Positions 43,836-52,510 of a stretch of DNA of 64,000 nt are shown here, piece by piece; position 1 is the stretch's first letter; each line of letters starts with the position of its first letter. A program made the translations under genes and the position numbers. The notes under the pieces are model-generated. The model was not told the DNA's origin. It saw only the letters and a program-made list of their open reading frames with translations, and did not search any database. The DNA lies in assembly GCF_014196925.1 (NCBI RefSeq), contig NZ_JACIEN010000007.1, positions 62,001 to 126,000 of the forward strand, in the 5' to 3' direction. This DNA comes from Chelatococcus caeni. Lineage in GTDB: Bacteria; Pseudomonadota; Alphaproteobacteria; Rhizobiales; Beijerinckiaceae.

Positions 43836-45401
43836 TCAATCGCCCGGGCCGCCGACATGCCTCAGCGCCACGGCGGCAAGGACGGCGAGGATCGCCACCG
43901 ACGCGGCGCTGACCGCGGCGGCGGTGGTGAAGCCGGCCATGAAGGCGCCCCGCGCCGCATCGATCAGCCCGGCCGGCAGCGCGCCGGCGATCGCGGAGGC
44001 CGCCCAGAGGCTGTCCGCAACCGCTTCGCGTGCATTGCCGGCCAGCATCTCCGGCACCCGCCCGGCCATCGCGCCGCGATAGACGGCGGTGGCGAGGCTG
44101 CCGAGTGCGGCGATGCCGAGGGAGGCGCCGAGATCCTGCACCGTCTCCGACAGTGCCGAGGCGGAACCGGCCTTCTCCGGGGGAGCCGAGCCGACCACAA
44201 GATCGGTGCCGAGCGCCGCGATGGCGCCGAGCCCGAGATAGGCCAGCGAGAAGCTGATCCCGAGCAGCGCCAGCCCCGCGTCGTCGCTGCCGAGCTGCGT
44301 CAGCATGAGATAGCCGGCGACCGATAGAGCGAGCGCGCCGGAGACCACATATCCCGGCCTGACATGCCGCGCGACGAGCGGCGCGCCGATGCCGGCAACG
44401 ACCATGGCCACGGCCGGCGGCCCCATCCAGAGCCCGGCGACGAGCGGCGAGAAGCCGGCCACCAGCTGCAGGTATTGCGTGACGAGCAGCATGGTGCCGC
44501 CGACGGCCACGAGCCCGAAGAGCAGCACGATGAGCGCGACGCTGAACGCCCTTTCGGCGAACAGGTCCATGTCGACGAGCGGGTCCGCGAGGCGCCGCTG
44601 CCGCCGCACGAAGACGAGCGCGACGGTCGACCCGAGCCCGATGGCGACGGCGGCCTCGGGCGTGAGCCCGTCCTTTGCGATCCGCTTGATGCCGTAGATC
44701 ACCGGCAGCATGGCGGCGAGGGACAGGGCGACGCTGGGAAGATCGAGGCGGCTGGCGCGAGGGGCGCGGTATTCCGGCAGCAGGACCGGGGCGAGGGCAA
44801 GCAGCAGGGCGACGACGGGGACGGCGATGAGAAACGCCGCGCCCCACCAGAAATGCGCCAGCAGGGCGCCGCCCACGATCGGCCCCAGGGCCATGCCGAC
44901 CGCGAACATGGTGGCCCAGACGCCGATCGCCAGCGCCCGCTCGCGGGGGGCGGCGAACATGTTGCTGATGAGCGCCAGGGTGGACGGCATCAGCGTCGCG
45001 CCGGCGATCCCGAGCGCCGCACGCGCCGCGATCAGCATCGGTGCGGAGGGCGAGAAGGCCGCGGCGATCGAGGCGGCGGCGAAGGCGGCCGCACCGATCA
45101 TCAGGAGCCGGCGCCGCCCGATGCGGTCGCCGAGCGTGCCCATGGTGACGAGAAAGCCCGCGATCAGGAAGCCGTAGGCATCCATGATCCAGAGCGCCTG
45201 CGTGCTCGTTGCCTCGAGGTCGGCCGCCAGCGCGGGCAGCGCCAGATGCAGCAGCGTCAGATCGAGCCCGAGCAGGATCGTCGGCAGGGCGAGAAGGGCA
45301 AGGCCCAGCCATTCCCGCAGGCCCGCAGCGGACGGGACCGACGCAACGTCGCTCAGAACGCCACCTGGAAGAGAAATGTCGATGTCGCAGCGCGATGTCA
45401 T
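43836..45401 (-). CDS. DHA2 family MFS transporter (SmvA/QacA-like)
   Basis: A 521-residue, 14-span drug/biocide exporter. Motifs are 'LDLTLLHLALPALAADL' (about 45-61), 'GTLGDRIGRRRLLMIGAAA' (motif A, about 88-106) and 'GMALGPIVGGALL' (motif C). SmvA-type pumps export quaternary ammonium compounds and dyes. ATG 45401 has 'AAGGAGG' 4 bases ahead. It diverges from an XRE regulator that is likely to control it through the direct repeats in the gap. No adaptor protein is encoded beside it. Confidence 0.9.
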   Translation of the reverse strand: MTSRCDIDISLPGGVLSDVASVPSAAGLREWLGLALLALPTILLGLDLTLLHLALPALAADLEATSTQALWIMDAYGFLIAGFLVTMGTLGDRIGRRRLLMIGAAAFAAASIAAAFSPSAPMLIAARAALGIAGATLMPSTLALISNMFAAPRERALAIGVWATMFAVGMALGPIVGGALLAHFWWGAAFLIAVPVVALLLALAPVLLPEYRAPRASRLDLPSVALSLAAMLPVIYGIKRIAKDGLTPEAAVAIGLGSTVALVFVRRQRRLADPLVDMDLFAERAFSVALIVLLFGLVAVGGTMLLVTQYLQLVAGFSPLVAGLWMGPPAVAMVVAGIGAPLVARHVRPGYVVSGALALSVAGYLMLTQLGSDDAGLALLGISFSLAYLGLGAIAALGTDLVVGSAPPEKAGSASALSETVQDLGASLGIAALGSLATAVYRGAMAGRVPEMLAGNAREAVADSLWAASAIAGALPAGLIDAARGAFMAGFTTAAAVSAASVAILAVLAAVALRHVGGPGD

Positions 45402-45437
45402 GTTGCCTCCTTGCGGGAGGACTGTCGGCGCGGCATC

Positions 45438-45470
45438 ATCCTGTTACAATATAGGAAATTATCCTGTTAC
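45438..45470. promoter_or_regulatory. Direct repeats ATCCTGTTAC in the divergent gap, candidate operator
   Basis: 'ATCCTGTTAC' occurs at 45438-45447 and 45461-45470, 23 bases apart (about two helix turns), between the DHA2 pump and the XRE regulator. It is the only AT-rich stretch there and contains 'ACAATATAGGAAATT', a plausible promoter core. Confidence 0.5.
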
Positions 45471-45483
45471 CTGGAGCAATCCC

Positions 45484-46302
45484 CTGTCGGACCGGACCCT
45501 CGCCCGCACGCGCAGCGAACTGTCGGACTTCCTGATGCGCCACCGCCGTAGGCTGACGCCCGCCGATGTCGGCCTCGCCTCCATGGGCCGGCGCCGCACG
45601 CCGGGCCTGAGGCGCGAGGAGGTTGCCGCCCTCGCCGGCGTCGGGCTCACGTGGTACACGTGGTTCGAGCAGGGGCGCGACATCCAGGTGTCCGAGGATT
45701 TCCTGCTCAAGGTGTCGAAGGCCCTCAGGCTTGACGACGCGGAATGCTGCCATCTCTTCCTGCTGGCGCACCGGCGGCCGCCGCCGCTCGAAGACTATCA
45801 GTGGCTCTCCGTCAGCCCTCTCATCCAGCAGATGCTGGACGACCTCGCCGCGCGGCCGGCCTGCGTCGTCAACCTGCGCTGGGACGTGATCGCCTGGAAT
45901 GCGGCCATCGACCGGCTGCTCGACCTCGCGAGCCGCGAGCAGGCGGATCGCAACGTCATGCGCATGCTCTTCGCCGATCCCGACCTGCGCCGCCGGCTAC
46001 CGGCATGGAACCGGGATGCGCCGAGGTTGCTCGCCCAGTTCCGCTGCGATCTCGCCGCCGCGCCTGACAGCCCGGTGCTGGCGTCGCTGATCGGCGAGCT
46101 CAAGAGCCTGTCGGCGGACTTCCGGCGCTGGATCGAGCAGCCGACCATGGACAGCTACAGCCGCGGCATCAGCGCCTTCATCGACCCGGCCGGCAGGCAC
46201 CGCACGTTCCGCCACGAAGTGCTGACGGTGGATGAGCACCGTCATCTCCGGATGGTCGTCTACTTCGAGGACTCGCCGCCGGCCGGCGTCCGGGCTCCGT
46301 AG
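45484..46302 (+). CDS. XRE family transcriptional regulator, MmyB-like
   Basis: A regulator of about 272 residues. The N-terminal helix-turn-helix ('LRREEVAALAGVGLTWYTWF', about 43-62) is followed by the MmyB-like ligand-binding domain (about 100-270, 'VVNLRWDVIAWNAAIDRL' and 'HRTFRHEVLTVDEHRHLRM'). The family N-terminus matches 'SDRTLARTRSELSDFLMRHR', but no ATG or GTG precedes it there. A CTG at 45484 with 'TGGAG' 8 bases upstream is the best-placed start. ATG 45535 would cut conserved residues, and ATG 45400 would run through the operator. It is divergent from the DHA2 pump. Confidence 0.82.
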   Translation: MSDRTLARTRSELSDFLMRHRRRLTPADVGLASMGRRRTPGLRREEVAALAGVGLTWYTWFEQGRDIQVSEDFLLKVSKALRLDDAECCHLFLLAHRRPPPLEDYQWLSVSPLIQQMLDDLAARPACVVNLRWDVIAWNAAIDRLLDLASREQADRNVMRMLFADPDLRRRLPAWNRDAPRLLAQFRCDLAAAPDSPVLASLIGELKSLSADFRRWIEQPTMDSYSRGISAFIDPAGRHRTFRHEVLTVDEHRHLRMVVYFEDSPPAGVRAP

Positions 46303-46465
46303 AGCCCGGCCTGCGCCGACAGCGCAGGTCTCGGCTGTCGCCGTGGCCCTTGCCAGCGCCACATTGCCCTTCGAGGATGTGGGAAGCGCATTCGCCCTCG
46401 CCTCCCCTCGCCAGTGCCGTTGAGATGCGCGCGCCAGCGAGAGAGCTCAGCTGGAGAGAACGACC

Positions 46466-47935
46466 ATGCAGACAGAGCCCCGACTGAAGCGCCCCGAACT
46501 GCTCCGCAGCGCCAATCTCATCGGCGGCGAATGGGTCAAGGACAGCTCGGCCGGCGAGCCCATCGCCGTCTCCGATCCGGCAACCGGCCGGCTCGTCGGC
46601 ACCGTGCCCAATGCGGGCAAGGCCGAAACCGCCCGGGCCATTGAGGCCGCCGATGCCGCCTTTCCGGCCTGGCGGGCAAAGACCGCGGCCGAGCGGGCCG
46701 ACCACCTGCGCCGCCTCGCCCAGCTCATCACCGACAACAAGGAGGACCTTGCCCGCATCCTCACCGCCGAGCAGGGCAAGCCGCTCGCCGAGGCACGCGG
46801 CGAGGTCGGCATGTCGGCGGCCTATGTGCTGTGGTTCGCCGAGGAGGGCCGGCGCATCTATGGCGACGTCATCCCCTCGCCGTGGCAGAACCGGCGCATC
46901 CTCGTCACGAAGGACCCGGTGGGCGTCGTCGGCGCCATCACGCCGTGGAATTTCCCCTCCTCCATGATCGCGCGCAAACTCGGCGCCGCGCTCGCTGCCG
47001 GCTGCACCATCGTGGTCAAGCCGGCCTCGCAGACGCCCTATTCGGCGCTCGCCTGGGGCGTGCTCAGCGAGGAGGCCGGCATTCCCGCCGGCGTCGTCAA
47101 CATTCTCACCGGCGCGGCGCGACAGATCGGCGGAGAGCTGACGTCGAACCCCCTCGTCAAGAAGATCACCTTCACCGGCTCGACGGAGGTCGGCAAGCAG
47201 CTCGCCGAACAGGCGGCGCGCACCATGAAGAAGGTGTCGATGGAGCTCGGCGGTAACGCGCCCTTCATCGTCTTCGACGACGCCGACCTCGACCGCGCCG
47301 TCGAGGGCGCCATGGTCGCCAAGTACCGCAATGCCGGCCAGACCTGCGTCTGCACGAACCGCTTCCTCGTCCAGGACGGCATCTACGACGCCTTCGCCGA
47401 ACGCCTCGCCAAGGCCTCGGCCGCCATGAAGATCGGCAACGGCTTCGAGGACGGCGTCGTGCAGGGCCCGCTCATCGACGAGAAGGCGGTCGCCAAGGTG
47501 GAGGAGCATATCGCTGACGCCCTCGCCAAGGGCGGGCGCATGCTCACGGGCGGCCGGCGCCACCAGGGCCTCGGCGGCAATTTCTTCGAGCCGACGGTGA
47601 TCGCGGACGCGACGCCGGCCATGGCCGTCGCCCGCGAGGAGACTTTCGGGCCGCTGGCGCCGCTCTTCCGCTTCAAGGACGAGGCGGAAGCCGTGCGGCT
47701 CGCCAACGACACGGAGTTCGGCCTCGCCTGCTATTTCTACACGCGCGACCTCGGCCGTGCCTTCCGCGTCTCAGAGGCGCTCGAATACGGCCTCGTCGGC
47801 ATCAACGAGGGGCTGATTACCACAGAGGTCGCGCCTTTCGGCGGGGTCAAGGAATCCGGCGTCGGGCGCGAGGGCTCCAAATACGGGATCGATGACTACC
47901 TGCACATCAAGTACGTCTGCGTCGGCGGCCTGTGA
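46466..47935 (+). CDS. gabD: NAD(P)-dependent succinate-semialdehyde dehydrogenase
   Basis: A 489-residue aldehyde dehydrogenase close to E. coli GabD (482). It oxidises succinate semialdehyde to succinate in GABA breakdown. The general base Glu260 ('MELGGNAPFIVF') and catalytic Cys294 ('AGQTCVCT') are present, with Cys296 beside it as in GabD. The cofactor loop 'ITFTGSTEVGKQL' and the C-terminal 'FGGVKESGVGREGSKYGIDD' are typical of GabD. It stands alone; the 163 bases upstream hold no evident gene. Confidence 0.93.
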   Translation: MQTEPRLKRPELLRSANLIGGEWVKDSSAGEPIAVSDPATGRLVGTVPNAGKAETARAIEAADAAFPAWRAKTAAERADHLRRLAQLITDNKEDLARILTAEQGKPLAEARGEVGMSAAYVLWFAEEGRRIYGDVIPSPWQNRRILVTKDPVGVVGAITPWNFPSSMIARKLGAALAAGCTIVVKPASQTPYSALAWGVLSEEAGIPAGVVNILTGAARQIGGELTSNPLVKKITFTGSTEVGKQLAEQAARTMKKVSMELGGNAPFIVFDDADLDRAVEGAMVAKYRNAGQTCVCTNRFLVQDGIYDAFAERLAKASAAMKIGNGFEDGVVQGPLIDEKAVAKVEEHIADALAKGGRMLTGGRRHQGLGGNFFEPTVIADATPAMAVAREETFGPLAPLFRFKDEAEAVRLANDTEFGLACYFYTRDLGRAFRVSEALEYGLVGINEGLITTEVAPFGGVKESGVGREGSKYGIDDYLHIKYVCVGGL

Positions 47936-47962
47936 GGCAGGCGGCGACGCCCGCGGCAGGGT

Positions 47963-48841
47963 TCAGCGCCCCGCCTCCGCAAGTGCGAGGACGTAGCGGC
48001 CATAGTCGCTCTTGCCGAGGGCTTCGCCGAGGGCGCGCAGCTGGGTGCGGTCGATGTAGCCCATGGCGAAGGCGACCTCCTCCGGGCAGGCGATGCGGAA
48101 GCCCTGGCGCTTCTCGAGCGTGCGCACGAATTCCGCCGCCTCGACGAGGCTGTCCGGCGTGCCGGTGTCGAGCCAGGCATAGCCGCGCCCCATCGGCAGG
48201 ACGCTGAGCTTGCTGCGGTCGAGATAGGCGCGGTTGACGTCGGTGATCTCGAGCTCGCCCCGCGCCGAGGGGTTGAGGCCGCGCGCGATGTCGACCACGT
48301 CCGCGTCGTAGAAGTAGAGCCCCGTCACCGCCCAGTTGGAGCGCGGCCTTGCCGGCTTCTCCTCGATGGTGCGGGCCTGCCCGTCCTCGCTGAACTCGAC
48401 GATGCCGTACCGCTCCGGATCCTTGACGTGATAGGCGAAGACCGTGGCGCCCCCGGCGAGCGCCTGCCGCCGCGCCTGCTGCAGGAGGTTGGTCAGGCCG
48501 TGGCCGAAATAGAGATTGTCGCCGAGGATGAGGGCCGAGGGGCCGCCCGCCACGAAATCGGCCGCGATGTGATAGGCCTGCGCCAGCCCTTCGGGACGCG
48601 GCTGCTCGGCGTAGGTCAGGGCGAGGCCCCACTGCTCGCCGGTGCCGAGCAGCTGGCGGAAGCGCGGCAGGTCGGCCGGCGTCGAGATGACCATGATCTC
48701 GCGGATGCCGGCGAGCATCAGCGTCGTCAGCGGGTAGTAGATCATCGGCTTGTCGTAGACCGGCAGCAGCTGCTTGGAGACGACATGCGTCATCGGATGC
48801 AGGCGCGTGCCGCTGCCGCCGGCGAGAATGATGCCCTTCAT
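47963..48841 (-). CDS. rfbA: Glucose-1-phosphate thymidylyltransferase
   Basis: A 292-residue nucleotidyltransferase, normal length, that makes dTDP-glucose from glucose 1-phosphate and dTTP, the first step to dTDP-L-rhamnose. The N-terminal '[16 protein letters not shown]' and '[17 protein letters not shown]' bind nucleotide, and '[16 protein letters not shown]' and '[20 protein letters not shown]' (split in the family as catalytic loops) are conserved. Start overlaps the rfbD stop (ATGA). It is the last gene of the operon, convergent with gabD. Confidence 0.95.
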   Translation of the reverse strand: MKGIILAGGSGTRLHPMTHVVSKQLLPVYDKPMIYYPLTTLMLAGIREIMVISTPADLPRFRQLLGTGEQWGLALTYAEQPRPEGLAQAYHIAADFVAGGPSALILGDNLYFGHGLTNLLQQARRQALAGGATVFAYHVKDPERYGIVEFSEDGQARTIEEKPARPRSNWAVTGLYFYDADVVDIARGLNPSARGELEITDVNRAYLDRSKLSVLPMGRGYAWLDTGTPDSLVEAAEFVRTLEKRQGFRIACPEEVAFAMGYIDRTQLRALGEALGKSDYGRYVLALAEAGR

Positions 48842-49761
48842 GCCGTTTTCCCTTCCCCTTCTTCGCCCGCAAGGCACCGTGCCACGACCTCGGCGAGCGA
48901 GACGCGCCAGTGCGGCAGCGCGACGCCGTGCACCGCCGCGATCCGGCTGCAATCGAGCCGCGTGTCCGGGGCGCGGGCCGCGGGCGTCGGATAATCGGCC
49001 GTGCCGATGCGCTCGACGCGGGCGGCGGGGCCGCCGCGCGTCGCGCTTTCGGTAAAGACGGCCTCGGCAAGATCGGCCCAGGTCGCCTCACCCGCCGCGC
49101 TCATGTGGAAGAGGCCGCGCAGGGCCACCTCGCCCGGCCGCGCCACGAGATTGCGCGCCACCGCGATGACGCCGTCGGCGATAGCAAGGGCGGAGGTCGG
49201 GGCACCGTGCTGGTCCGCGACGACGCGCAGGACCTCGCGGCTCGCCGCGAGCGCCAGCATGGTGCGGACGAAATTGCGGCCGAAGGGGCTATAGACCCAG
49301 GCGACCCGCAAGATCGCATGGTCCGGCGCGGCCGCGGCGACCGCGGCTTCGCCTGCCAGCTTCGAGCGGCCGTAGACGTTCACCGGGGAAGGCGCGTCCT
49401 CCTCCCGGTGCGGCCGGCCGATGTGCCCGTCGAAGACGTAGTCCGTCGACAGATGCACCACCGGCACGCCGAGCCGCGCCGCCGCCGCCGCGACCGCGCC
49501 GGCGCCCGCTTCGTTGACGGCATGGGCGAGCTCCGGCTCGCTCTCGGCCTTGTCGACGGCGGTGTAGGCGGCCGCATTGACGATGACCTGCGGCGCCGCC
49601 GCCGCGAGGGCCGGCAGGACCGTCTCAGCTTTCGCAAGGTCGAGCGCCGGCCGGCCGACGGGAACGACCTCGACGCCGAGGGCGCGGCCGCGCTCCACGA
49701 GCGCCCGCGCCACCTGGCCCTCGCGGCCCGTGACGGCGATGCGCAGCGGCTGCGCGCTCAC
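48838..49761 (-). CDS. rfbD: dTDP-4-dehydrorhamnose reductase
   Basis: A 307-residue extended SDR that reduces dTDP-4-keto-L-rhamnose to dTDP-L-rhamnose. '[14 protein letters not shown]' (about 9-22) binds NAD(P)H, '[13 protein letters not shown]' and 'STDYVFDG' are the family signatures, and 'YGRSKLAGE' has the catalytic Tyr and Lys. The best start is a GTG at 49761 that overlaps the rfbC stop (GTGA); no ATG is suitably placed. Confidence 0.94.
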   Translation of the reverse strand: MSAQPLRIAVTGREGQVARALVERGRALGVEVVPVGRPALDLAKAETVLPALAAAAPQVIVNAAAYTAVDKAESEPELAHAVNEAGAGAVAAAAARLGVPVVHLSTDYVFDGHIGRPHREEDAPSPVNVYGRSKLAGEAAVAAAAPDHAILRVAWVYSPFGRNFVRTMLALAASREVLRVVADQHGAPTSALAIADGVIAVARNLVARPGEVALRGLFHMSAAGEATWADLAEAVFTESATRGGPAARVERIGTADYPTPAARAPDTRLDCSRIAAVHGVALPHWRVSLAEVVARCLAGEEGEGKTA

Positions 49762-50315
49762 GAAAAATACTCCGGCAGCGCGGCGAGGCGCGGATGGGTG
49801 CGGTCCTTGCCGGACAGGATGGCCGCCGCGCGTGTCACCGGCCAGTCGATCGCGAGACCGGGGTCGTCGAAGGCGAGGCCGTGGTCGTGCTCGGGCGCGT
49901 AATAGGCGGTGACCTTGTAGATCACCTCGGTGTCCGGCTCGAGCGTGCAGAAGCCGTGCGCGAAGCCGACCGGCACGAGGAGCTGGCGCCCGTTTTCGGC
50001 CGACAGCTCCACCGCCACGTGGCGGCCATAGGTGGGCGAAGACCGGCGGATGTCGACCGCGACGTCGAGGATGCGGCCGCGCACGACGCGCACGAGCTTG
50101 TCCTGCGCGAAGGGCGGGCTCTGGAAGTGCAGCCCGCGCACGGTCCCGGCGGGACCGGAGAGCGAGTGGTTGTCCTGCACGAAATCGAGATCGATCCCTG
50201 CCTCGGCGAAGCGGCGGCGGTTCCAGGTCTCCGTGAAGAAGCCCCGCTCGTCGCCGAAGCGCCGGGTGGTGATGATCTTCACCGCCGGGATGGCGGTGTC
50301 TTCGATGGTCAGCAT
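49758..50315 (-). CDS. rfbC: dTDP-4-dehydrorhamnose 3,5-epimerase
   Basis: A 185-residue cupin enzyme, typical length. 'RFGDERGFFTETWNRRRF' (about 20-37) and 'VQDNHSLS' precede 'GTVRGLHFQ', which holds the catalytic His, and 'GFAHGFCTLEPDTEVIYKVT' contains the active-site Tyr. It epimerises C3 and C5 of the 4-keto sugar. It lies 23 bases after rfbB and overlaps rfbD. Confidence 0.95.
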   Translation of the reverse strand: MLTIEDTAIPAVKIITTRRFGDERGFFTETWNRRRFAEAGIDLDFVQDNHSLSGPAGTVRGLHFQSPPFAQDKLVRVVRGRILDVAVDIRRSSPTYGRHVAVELSAENGRQLLVPVGFAHGFCTLEPDTEVIYKVTAYYAPEHDHGLAFDDPGLAIDWPVTRAAAILSGKDRTHPRLAALPEYFS

Positions 50316-50338
50316 GGCTCCTCGATCCGTTATTGCTC

Positions 50339-51400
50339 TCAGGCGCCCGTGCCCAGCCGCTCGCCGCGATAGATCCCGTCGCGCACGCGCTGCCACCAGT
50401 CGCGGTTGTCGAGATACCAGCGCACCGTCTTGGCGAGGCCGCTCTCGAAGCTCTCGGCCGGCCGCCAGCCGAGCTCGGCGGCGATCCGCCCCGCATCGAT
50501 GGCATAGCGCCGGTCGTGGCCCGGCCGGTCGGCGACGAAGGTGATCAGCGTCTCGCGCGGGCCGATGGCGGCATCGGGCGCCATCTTGTCGAGCAGGGCG
50601 CAGATGGTGCGCACGACGTCGATGTTGCTGCGCTCGTTGTGACCGCCGATGCAGTAGGTGGCGCCGACGGCGCCCTCTGCCGCGGCGATGAGAAGGGCGC
50701 GCGCGTGGTCGTCGACATAGAGCCAGTCGCGCACGTTGTCGCCCGTGCCGTAGACCGGCAGCGGCCGCCCCTCGAGCCCGTTGAGGATCATCAGCGGGAT
50801 GAGCTTTTCGGGGAAATGGTAGGGCCCGTAGTTGTTGGAGCAGTTCGTCACCACGACCGGCAGGCCGTAGGTGTGGTGGAAGGCGCGCACGAAATGGTCG
50901 CTCGCCGCCTTCGAGGCCGAATAGGGCGAGCGCGGATCGTAGGGGCTCGCCTCGGTGAAGAAACCCTCCGGGCCGAGCGAGCCGAAGACCTCGTCCGTCG
51001 AGATGTGGTGGAAGCGGAAATCCCGGCGGCGCCCCTCCGGCAGGGTGCGCCAGTGGGCGAGCGCCGCCTCGAGCAAGCTGGTCGTGCCGACGACATTGGT
51101 GGTCACGAAGGCGGCCGGCCCGTCGATGGAGCGGTCGACATGGCTCTCGGCGGCGAGATGCATGACGATATCGGGCGAGAAATCCGCCATCGCCGCGCCC
51201 ACGGCCGTACGGTCGCAGATATCGGCCTTGAGGAAATGAAAGCGGTTGCTGCCCGCCACCGGCGCCAGCGAATCGAGATTGCCGGCATAGGTCAGCTTGT
51301 CCAGCACGAGGACCTCGTGCTCCGTTTGCGCGATGAGACGCCGCACGACCGCCGAGCCGATGAAACCGGCACCGCCGGTAACGAGAAAGCGTCGTGCCAT
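50339..51400 (-). CDS. rfbB: dTDP-glucose 4,6-dehydratase
   Basis: A 353-residue extended SDR, normal length. '[17 protein letters not shown]' (about 5-21) binds NAD, '[15 protein letters not shown]' and '[12 protein letters not shown]' are the family motifs, and '[15 protein letters not shown]' has the catalytic Tyr-x3-Lys. It forms dTDP-4-keto-6-deoxyglucose. It is the first gene of the rhamnose operon (order B-C-D-A). Confidence 0.95.
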   Translation of the reverse strand: MARRFLVTGGAGFIGSAVVRRLIAQTEHEVLVLDKLTYAGNLDSLAPVAGSNRFHFLKADICDRTAVGAAMADFSPDIVMHLAAESHVDRSIDGPAAFVTTNVVGTTSLLEAALAHWRTLPEGRRRDFRFHHISTDEVFGSLGPEGFFTEASPYDPRSPYSASKAASDHFVRAFHHTYGLPVVVTNCSNNYGPYHFPEKLIPLMILNGLEGRPLPVYGTGDNVRDWLYVDDHARALLIAAAEGAVGATYCIGGHNERSNIDVVRTICALLDKMAPDAAIGPRETLITFVADRPGHDRRYAIDAGRIAAELGWRPAESFESGLAKTVRWYLDNRDWWQRVRDGIYRGERLGTGA

Positions 51401-51628
51401 GTGTTCTCCCGAACGGCCTTGGCGCTCGCGAGACGAGCGCGCATGGCTTACACAAGGGCTTCAGATTGCGCACAAAGTCGGGCGGAAATCTCATTCCCTA
51501 CGCAACGCGGGCGGCTTTTTTGGCATCTCGCCGGCATGCGGGCAAGCCCTCGGAAGGCTGCATCCGATGCCTCGCGGGACGCGAAGCGCTCCCTTGCTCG
51601 GGAGGGACGATCGATCCACGATACGGGC

Positions 51629-52483
51629 GTGAACGAGACGATCCCGCCCTCCCCGGCCAGCCAGGCGGTTCCCGCTGAGTCGCCCGACGTGCTGCGGTCG
51701 CTGATGCTGCGCTCGATGTTCTGGCGCCCGGCCTATCTTGCGACGTCGGCCTGGCTGGAACATCTGCCCTTCGCCTTCTGGCTCGTGGAGGCGCACCGGC
51801 CGCGCGTCTTCGTCGAGCTCGGCGCACATTACGGCACTTCCTATTTCGCTTTCTGCCAGGCGGTGGAGCGCCTTTGCCTCGATACGCACTGCTATGCGAT
51901 CGACACGTGGGTCGGCGACGAGCATGCGGGCTTCTACGGCGAGGATGTCCATGCGGCGGTGTGGGCTCATAACGAGGCACATTATTCGGGCTTCTCGCGC
52001 CTCGTCCGCTCCACCTTCGACGAGGCGCTCGGCCATTTTTCCGACAGTTCCATCGACCTCCTGCATATCGACGGGCTGCACACCTTCGAGGCCGTGAGCC
52101 ATGATTTCGCAAGCTGGCGCGGCAAGCTCACCGATGAGGCCGTGGTGATCTTCCACGACACCAACGTGCGCGAGCGTGGCTTCGGCGTCTTCCGGCTGTT
52201 CGAGGAGCTCAGGGCGCATTATCCGGCCTTCGAATTCGTGCACGGCCACGGGCTCGGCGTGATCGGCTTTGGCGCGCAGCAGAAGGACCTGCTGCGCCAG
52301 CTGTTCGAGGCCGACACGCATCCCGCCGCACGCCAGGCGGTGCGGGAGGCCTTCGCCCGGCTTGGCCGCGGCTGCGCCGACGCCTTCGCCGCCCAGGGCC
52401 GGAGCGAGCGCGAAAAGGACCACGAAGCCGAGGTCGCGCGGCTGCGCGCCGAATTGGCCGCCTTCGCGCAGGACCGCTCCTGA
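51629..52483 (+). CDS. Class I SAM-dependent methyltransferase
   Basis: A methyltransferase of about 284 residues (Methyltransf_24 type). The SAM-binding motif I is 'VFVELGAHYGTSYFAFCQ', followed by 'CYAIDTWVGDEH' and 'IDLLHIDGLHTFEAVSHDF', where an Asp-Gly-x-His binds metal or SAM in this group. A C-terminal about 35 residues form a likely coiled coil ('EKDHEAEVARLRAELAAF'). It probably methylates a sugar of a surface polysaccharide, judged by its rhamnose and GT neighbours. GTG 51629 is the chosen start, but ATG 51536 or 51704 cannot be excluded. Confidence 0.82.
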   Translation: MNETIPPSPASQAVPAESPDVLRSLMLRSMFWRPAYLATSAWLEHLPFAFWLVEAHRPRVFVELGAHYGTSYFAFCQAVERLCLDTHCYAIDTWVGDEHAGFYGEDVHAAVWAHNEAHYSGFSRLVRSTFDEALGHFSDSSIDLLHIDGLHTFEAVSHDFASWRGKLTDEAVVIFHDTNVRERGFGVFRLFEELRAHYPAFEFVHGHGLGVIGFGAQQKDLLRQLFEADTHPAARQAVREAFARLGRGCADAFAAQGRSEREKDHEAEVARLRAELAAFAQDRS

Positions 52484-52510
52484 GAGCGCGCTTCCGGCAG
52501 CGAGACCGGA

